Positions 62,301-64,000 of a DNA stretch of 64,000 nt are shown piece by piece. The notes below the pieces were generated by a model. That model was not told where the DNA came from, made no database searches, and saw nothing but the letters and a program-made list of their open reading frames with translations. This stretch comes from Cranoglanis bouderius (Eukaryota; Chordata; Actinopteri; Siluriformes; Cranoglanididae). The stretch is taken from assembly GCA_023630585.1 (NCBI GenBank), contig CM042552.1, forward strand, positions 1,443,001-1,507,000, written 5' to 3'. Numbering within the stretch: the first letter of the stretch is position 1; each line of letters opens with the position of its first letter. A program made the translations under genes and the position numbers.

Positions 62301-62471
62301 TGACAATGGAAGTAGGAATTTCTGGAAGGCAAACAAAATCGTAATGTGAAAGTCAAATTTAAACTTAAATCTTGTGCTGTCTCTTGTTTTTTTCTGTACT
62401 GGACATTGAATTAGGTGATTACATTTTTTTAGATCATAAACCTATTTTATTTACTGTCCCCTTGTCATCTC

Positions 62472-62551
<80 letters not shown>

Positions 62552-63936
62552 TAGATAGATAGATAAGTGGTTCAGACTCTTGATGTGGCTGAAACTGGAA
62601 TTTATGGTCATGTAGGAACAAAAATTTGCATTCTTTCATGCCAAAAAACAAAAAATTGGCTGAAAAACTGAATTTCTTCATAAAAAAGGTATTGTGTATT
62701 TCATCTAAAAACTGTACTGCATCTAGTATTTTTTTTCTTTTTGTTCATTGGTTTGAATTTCCTGTACAGGTGACATTTCTGCAGCGCTACAGCTCTGTTC
62801 TTTGGCCCAGTTTGCACCTCATGGCTCAGTTTAGCATCTCACATCTACAAAAAAATGCTACAACCGGATATCAAATCAGCAAGAACAGAATATCTAAACC
62901 AACATGTTGGGCTGTTATTAAATTAACCCAGTAATGAAACAAGTAACCTGCTGTAACCAGCAATTGAGTTAAAATAACAACAAAACATGTTTTGGAGTGT
63001 ACAGGACCGCACAGAGGCAGAGAACAACAGGGTTCCATTCAAACAGACTAAACACTGCATATGTAAAAGCACCTGAGATTATGGTGCGTGTTTTCAAACC
63101 GGAGATTGAAAGCAGAAATGTAGAAATCACACCTGCCCAGACAAACCACACTGAGGGAAGTGCAGCTGTACCAGGTTTAAATTCAATCTGAATAAATACC
63201 ACATATATAGAAGCACAGGAACAGGTAGGAATGCCTTTGTGGCTGCAGTTTTCAGTTTCACAAGCAGCTCGATAATCCAGAAGTGCTTTCAACTTCCTCC
63301 AACAGATTGAGCAGCAGGCCTGAGATCCTGAGCATGTACACTCACAATATAAATCCTATTCTCTGTCTGTAATATATGACAGAGGTGCAAAAAGACTTGT
63401 GAAAAAGATATCTGGTGTTTGTTCCATAAATTGAGCAGCAACAGTTTGCTACCAGAAATGCAGGTATTTTGTGATTACAACATGTACAGCAGGCTATTAG
63501 AAGGTATTGTGCTGCAATAGTGGTGCAAGGGTACTGGGTAAAAGGTTAAAAGTAACTTCCTGTTGAACGCCATAACCACAGGACATAGCAACACGCTTAA
63601 AACATTTACACATCCATAAGTCATGTCATCTGTGGTGGTTTGACCTGTGTTCTCTTTCTCATGTAGAAGAATTTAAATAAAGGTTCAAATATGTGATATT
63701 GTACATACCCTGAGATGAGGGAGCGATGGTTGGGTGGTCAGCATCATTTAGTGGATTAGCTGAAATAAAAGGAGACATGATTAATGATGAGAGAAATGTG
63801 ATGAAGAGATCAGGCAAAAAGTTTATACCTGTTGTTGAATGTGTGATCTCAGCATGCACTGATGGACTCATGGAGTGTGTTGAAGCGGAGTGTGTGGTGT
63901 GTGTAGCGTGTGAGACAGTAGTGTTGGCAGGATCAT
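59373..63936 (-). CDS. Ig gene D (partial): CD300-like receptor with multi-tyrosine inhibitory-type tail
   Basis: The 3' part of a third receptor; its signal and Ig exons lie beyond the right edge. Exons in order: 63829-63936 and 63709-63759 (stalk, related to gene B), 62220-62321 (transmembrane, PTSIVITAVSVVLLLLIALL then QRKKTQ), 60997-61043 (SSQAQCPKSSSNLHV) and 59373-59738 (tail). All joins keep phase. The tail has six tyrosines in NTLYSTAQL, ELYSNT, TVYATV, DVYSTAQL, TYAAV and DYATV contexts. TVYATV fits the ITSM form T-x-Y-x-x-V. The transmembrane segment is unrelated to that of A and B and has no charged residue, as expected for an inhibitory receptor. The tail acceptor (TTATGAG) is weak, so that border is less sure. 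Confidence 0.75.
60110..60250 (-). mobile_element. Tc1 terminal fragment, same family as 6260-7295
   Basis: CTGCTCACCACGGTTGTAAA...GTGATTATCTGAGTTACT...TGTTCCTAATAAAGTGG parallels the end region near 7045-7085. It lies in the intron before the tail exon of gene D. Confidence 0.55.
61540..61690 (+). promoter_or_regulatory. CpG-containing promoter-like patch in a gene D intron
   Basis: A perfect TGACGTCA at 61550-61557, a CCAAT near 61581, several CpGs (GCGAGCGCGCGCAGTG at 61621-61636) and then AGGAGCC/GTAAGT at about 61668, which would be a good plus-strand splice donor. It may be the promoter and first non-coding exon of a plus-strand transcript, or an alternative promoter. No downstream plus-strand gene is visible in the window. 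Confidence 0.3.
62477..62548. repeat. (TA)n microsatellite followed by (GATA)n
   Basis: About 35 TA units at 62477-62547, then short GATA repeats. It lies in a gene D intron. Confidence 0.95.
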
Positions 63937-64000
63937 CTGAAAGAATGGAAACGGTTCATTTTTAAATTCCAGACAGTTCAGATTAAAGATCCAGGCATTG

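Noticed and set aside
62969..63292. 107-codon minus-strand frame near gene D
   Set aside because: No splice phase links it to gene D and no domain is recognisable. It may be intronic chance.

Overview
The window is vertebrate nuclear DNA, almost certainly from a teleost fish. Genes are split by GT-AG introns. Many Tc1/mariner elements and relics are present, with tRNA-derived SINE-like repeats, LINE pieces, a DIRS-type retrotransposon and many microsatellites. The host genes belong to fish-expanded immune families: NLRs with FISNA, NACHT, LRR and B30.2 domains, and CD300/CMRF35-like (pIgR-like) immunoglobulin receptors. The species cannot be fixed from sequence alone; the Tc1 load would suit an ostariophysan such as a catfish, but that is a guess. 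No rRNA, stand-alone tRNA or CRISPR array was seen.

Layout. (1) 1-6.2 kb: a three-exon C2H2 zinc-finger gene on the minus strand, with a CRE/CCAAT-type promoter near 6.0-6.2 kb and a Tc1 relic in intron 1. (2) 7.5-21.6 kb and 22.5-33.2 kb: two tandem copies of one NLR gene, both on the minus strand. I could join eleven exons in phase in each copy. Both predict 1133 residues: a short hydrophobic N-terminal exon, a Ser-rich linker, FISNA-NACHT, four LRR exons and a PRY-SPRY domain. Copy 1 carries full-length Tc1 elements in its introns; copy 2 carries a LINE with a MITE nested inside it. (3) 33.2-38.2 kb: a gene-free block with a tRNA-derived SINE and a decayed minus-strand DIRS element. (4) 38.2-64 kb: an immunoglobulin-receptor cluster. 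Gene A (plus, 38360-44756) and gene B (minus, 49246-55890) are convergent copies of an inverted duplication. A dead exon fragment C lies at 56.5 kb. Gene D (minus, from 59373) runs off the right edge. Four phase-0 coiled-coil exons on the plus strand (47.2 and 57.2-57.7 kb) flank gene B.

How the genes may work together. The two NLRs are predicted sensors. The Ig receptors are predicted leukocyte surface receptors whose extracellular parts are similar in A and B, while the cytoplasmic tails of A, B and D differ sharply. Gene A has a 14-residue unit repeated with YxxL motifs, gene B has YxN/YxxM-type motifs, and gene D has several YxxV motifs including one of ITSM form. The 5' flanks of both NLRs and of Ig genes A and B each contain an ETS/PU.1-like GGAAGTG core about 150-200 bases upstream of the start codon, which would suit shared myeloid expression (inference).

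All exon borders were read by eye from splice consensus, phase and paralogue comparison. They have not been tested with RNA data or alignments.
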